A DNA stretch of 64,000 nt, taken from Macrobrachium rosenbergii. Its lineage: Eukaryota; Arthropoda; Malacostraca; Decapoda; Palaemonidae. The DNA lies in the NCBI RefSeq assembly GCF_040412425.1, contig NC_089777.1, positions 29,629,037 to 29,693,036 of the forward strand. The letters run 5' to 3'. Made by a program: the position numbers and the translations under genes. The notes beneath the pieces were generated by a model. The model did no database searches, was not told where the DNA came from, and saw nothing but the letters and a program-made list of their open reading frames with translations. Below are positions 62,724 through 64,000 of this stretch, in pieces (positions within the stretch are counted from its first letter, which is position 1; each line of letters starts with the position of its first letter).

Positions 62724-64000
62724 GTTTTTATATTGTCAGTTATAGTTATACGAACATAAATGAATATGCTCTCTGTTATTCATCTACTTTGAATGCATTC
62801 AGAGGTGGCCATGACAATAGTACAATGAACAAAGACATTGCCTTAAAAAGGTCAGGTTTCAATGGCGTAACCGTATGTAAGACGACATTTTAACTCTTAT
62901 TTCGTACTGTTAGTAACGCCATGACATTTTGCTGACCTTATATTTAGGCCTAATCTGGGGAATGGTGACCCAATTTATTTTGCTTCTGTTAGGGTTAACA
63001 GAAAACTGGAACTTGGGAGTGTATTGATTATCGTATCTCGTAATGTATACTTAAAGTGTGATTGATTGTTAGATTTCGACTGCCATCCTGTAGATGTGTC
63101 GTTTTCAAGATGCGTGTGAAAGAGATTGAAAACTTGGAGTCGTCAGGAGCCCACCTGATAAGCCTTGCATTCTTATTTATAGTTTATATTTCTCATACAT
63201 GTGCTGAGATCGTATTTTGATTTTTACTCAAGTACATTGGATACCAAGGTATGAAAACCTTACCTTTTTAAAATATCTGATCTTTAAAAGGAAAAGTTTA
63301 TTGCAAAAGGAAAATATTAAAGATCGGGTTTCTTCTCGATCGTTCTCTTCGAATTTTCCGTTCCCGTTTTCTTTCTATAAATAGCGAAGGGTTTCTCTCT
63401 CCCTCTCGCTCTATCGCTCTCTTCTCCCCCACATGTCTTTTTTTTTTTTTCCTCCTCCCCCCCACTATACCATTTCGATGTACTCGAGGTCAGGGATGGG
63501 GTTATGTTAAAGGTGTGTTCACGTTACGGTTTGGAGGTTCACGTATTTTTGCGTGAGTTCTTTGTGAGTGATGACGGATGGGAGAGAAAATCGTTAACTC
63601 AGTTGTCAGAACGTTTGAAAATTAAAGTTTGAAATTGAATTACTGGCCACCAGTCGTTGAGTGATATGAGTTATAATGCCGAACCAGACAATTATCGCCA
63701 ACGAGAATGGAAATAAGTTATGTTCCATATGTTTGTGTACCTGTATGTGTATATATTCCATATTTTTGTGTACCAGTATGTGTGCGTGGTTGCTGGATGT
63801 CTCGAGAACAGACGAACGGAAATTATCGAGACCTCGTATTTTGCCCCTGTCAGTGATCCGAGTTGATAGCTTGTTGCCATGATGATATGTTAAATCAGAG
63901 TCGATGTATTCCCTAACTTCTGTCCTGAGAAAGGTGCGTAATGGATTCAACCCCCAAGTTTCATCAAATTCTGCTCTACCGCTCCGAATGTATCTTATCA
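62723..64000. other. No gene recognised
   Basis: AT-rich, with pyrimidine-rich patches (63400-63465) and a ~40-bp direct duplication near 63722-63782 (TTCCATATGTTTGTGTACC / TTCCATATTTTTGTGTACC). Small ORFs are not protein-like. Confidence 0.4.

Overview
This is a nuclear window from a eukaryote, most likely a decapod crustacean and perhaps a caridean prawn or shrimp. I infer this from four things: very dense (TA)n, (TC/GA)n, (CA)n and (TTA)n microsatellites; families of dispersed repeats that I associate with decapod genomes; decayed RTE-like and jockey/CR1-like LINEs; and almost no long coding frames. Nothing looks bacterial, viral, organellar or rRNA. The species call rests on recall of repeat families, not on a search.

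Only one segment reads as a cellular protein gene. At 42626-42766 (+) there is a first coding exon of 47 codons. It encodes an acidic N-terminus and a first membrane helix of SLC5 (sodium/solute symporter) type and ends exactly at a GTGAGT splice donor. No second exon is recognisable in the remaining 21 kb, so the right third of the window is probably a very long first intron. Most other ORFs are read-through of microsatellites or minisatellites.

Layout. 0-8 kb: an RTE-like LINE scrap, a SINE-like repeat, TTC/TTA arrays, an 87-bp GC-rich minisatellite, a 33-bp minisatellite (34 or so units), and a terminal-inverted-repeat element carrying a 41-bp minisatellite. 8-20 kb: three + copies of a hairpin-rich ~390-bp element (one split by a SINE with a clear target duplication), a higher-order (GA)n array, a MITE between CA and TA repeats, a 2-kb antisense RTE-like LINE, and a 1.36-kb foldback element with a MITE in one arm. 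20-28 kb: AT-rich and nearly free of repeats. 28-42 kb: two - copies of the hairpin element, LINE 3' ends that run into (AAT)n, a full-length tRNA-type SINE with an 11-bp duplication, an antisense jockey/CR1-like LINE, and a 67-bp palindromic minisatellite. 42-64 kb: the SLC5 exon and its presumed intron, with a second SINE-like copy, two hAT-type MITEs with perfect 8-bp duplications, a sense RTE-like LINE, a ~770-bp inverted repeat, an 82-bp minisatellite and long (TA)n tracts.

There is no operon-like or multi-gene system to interpret. What stands out is repeat architecture: nested insertions that can be ordered in time, inverted repeats able to form long hairpin RNA, minisatellites inside inverted-repeat elements, and microsatellites that begin exactly at LINE 3' ends.
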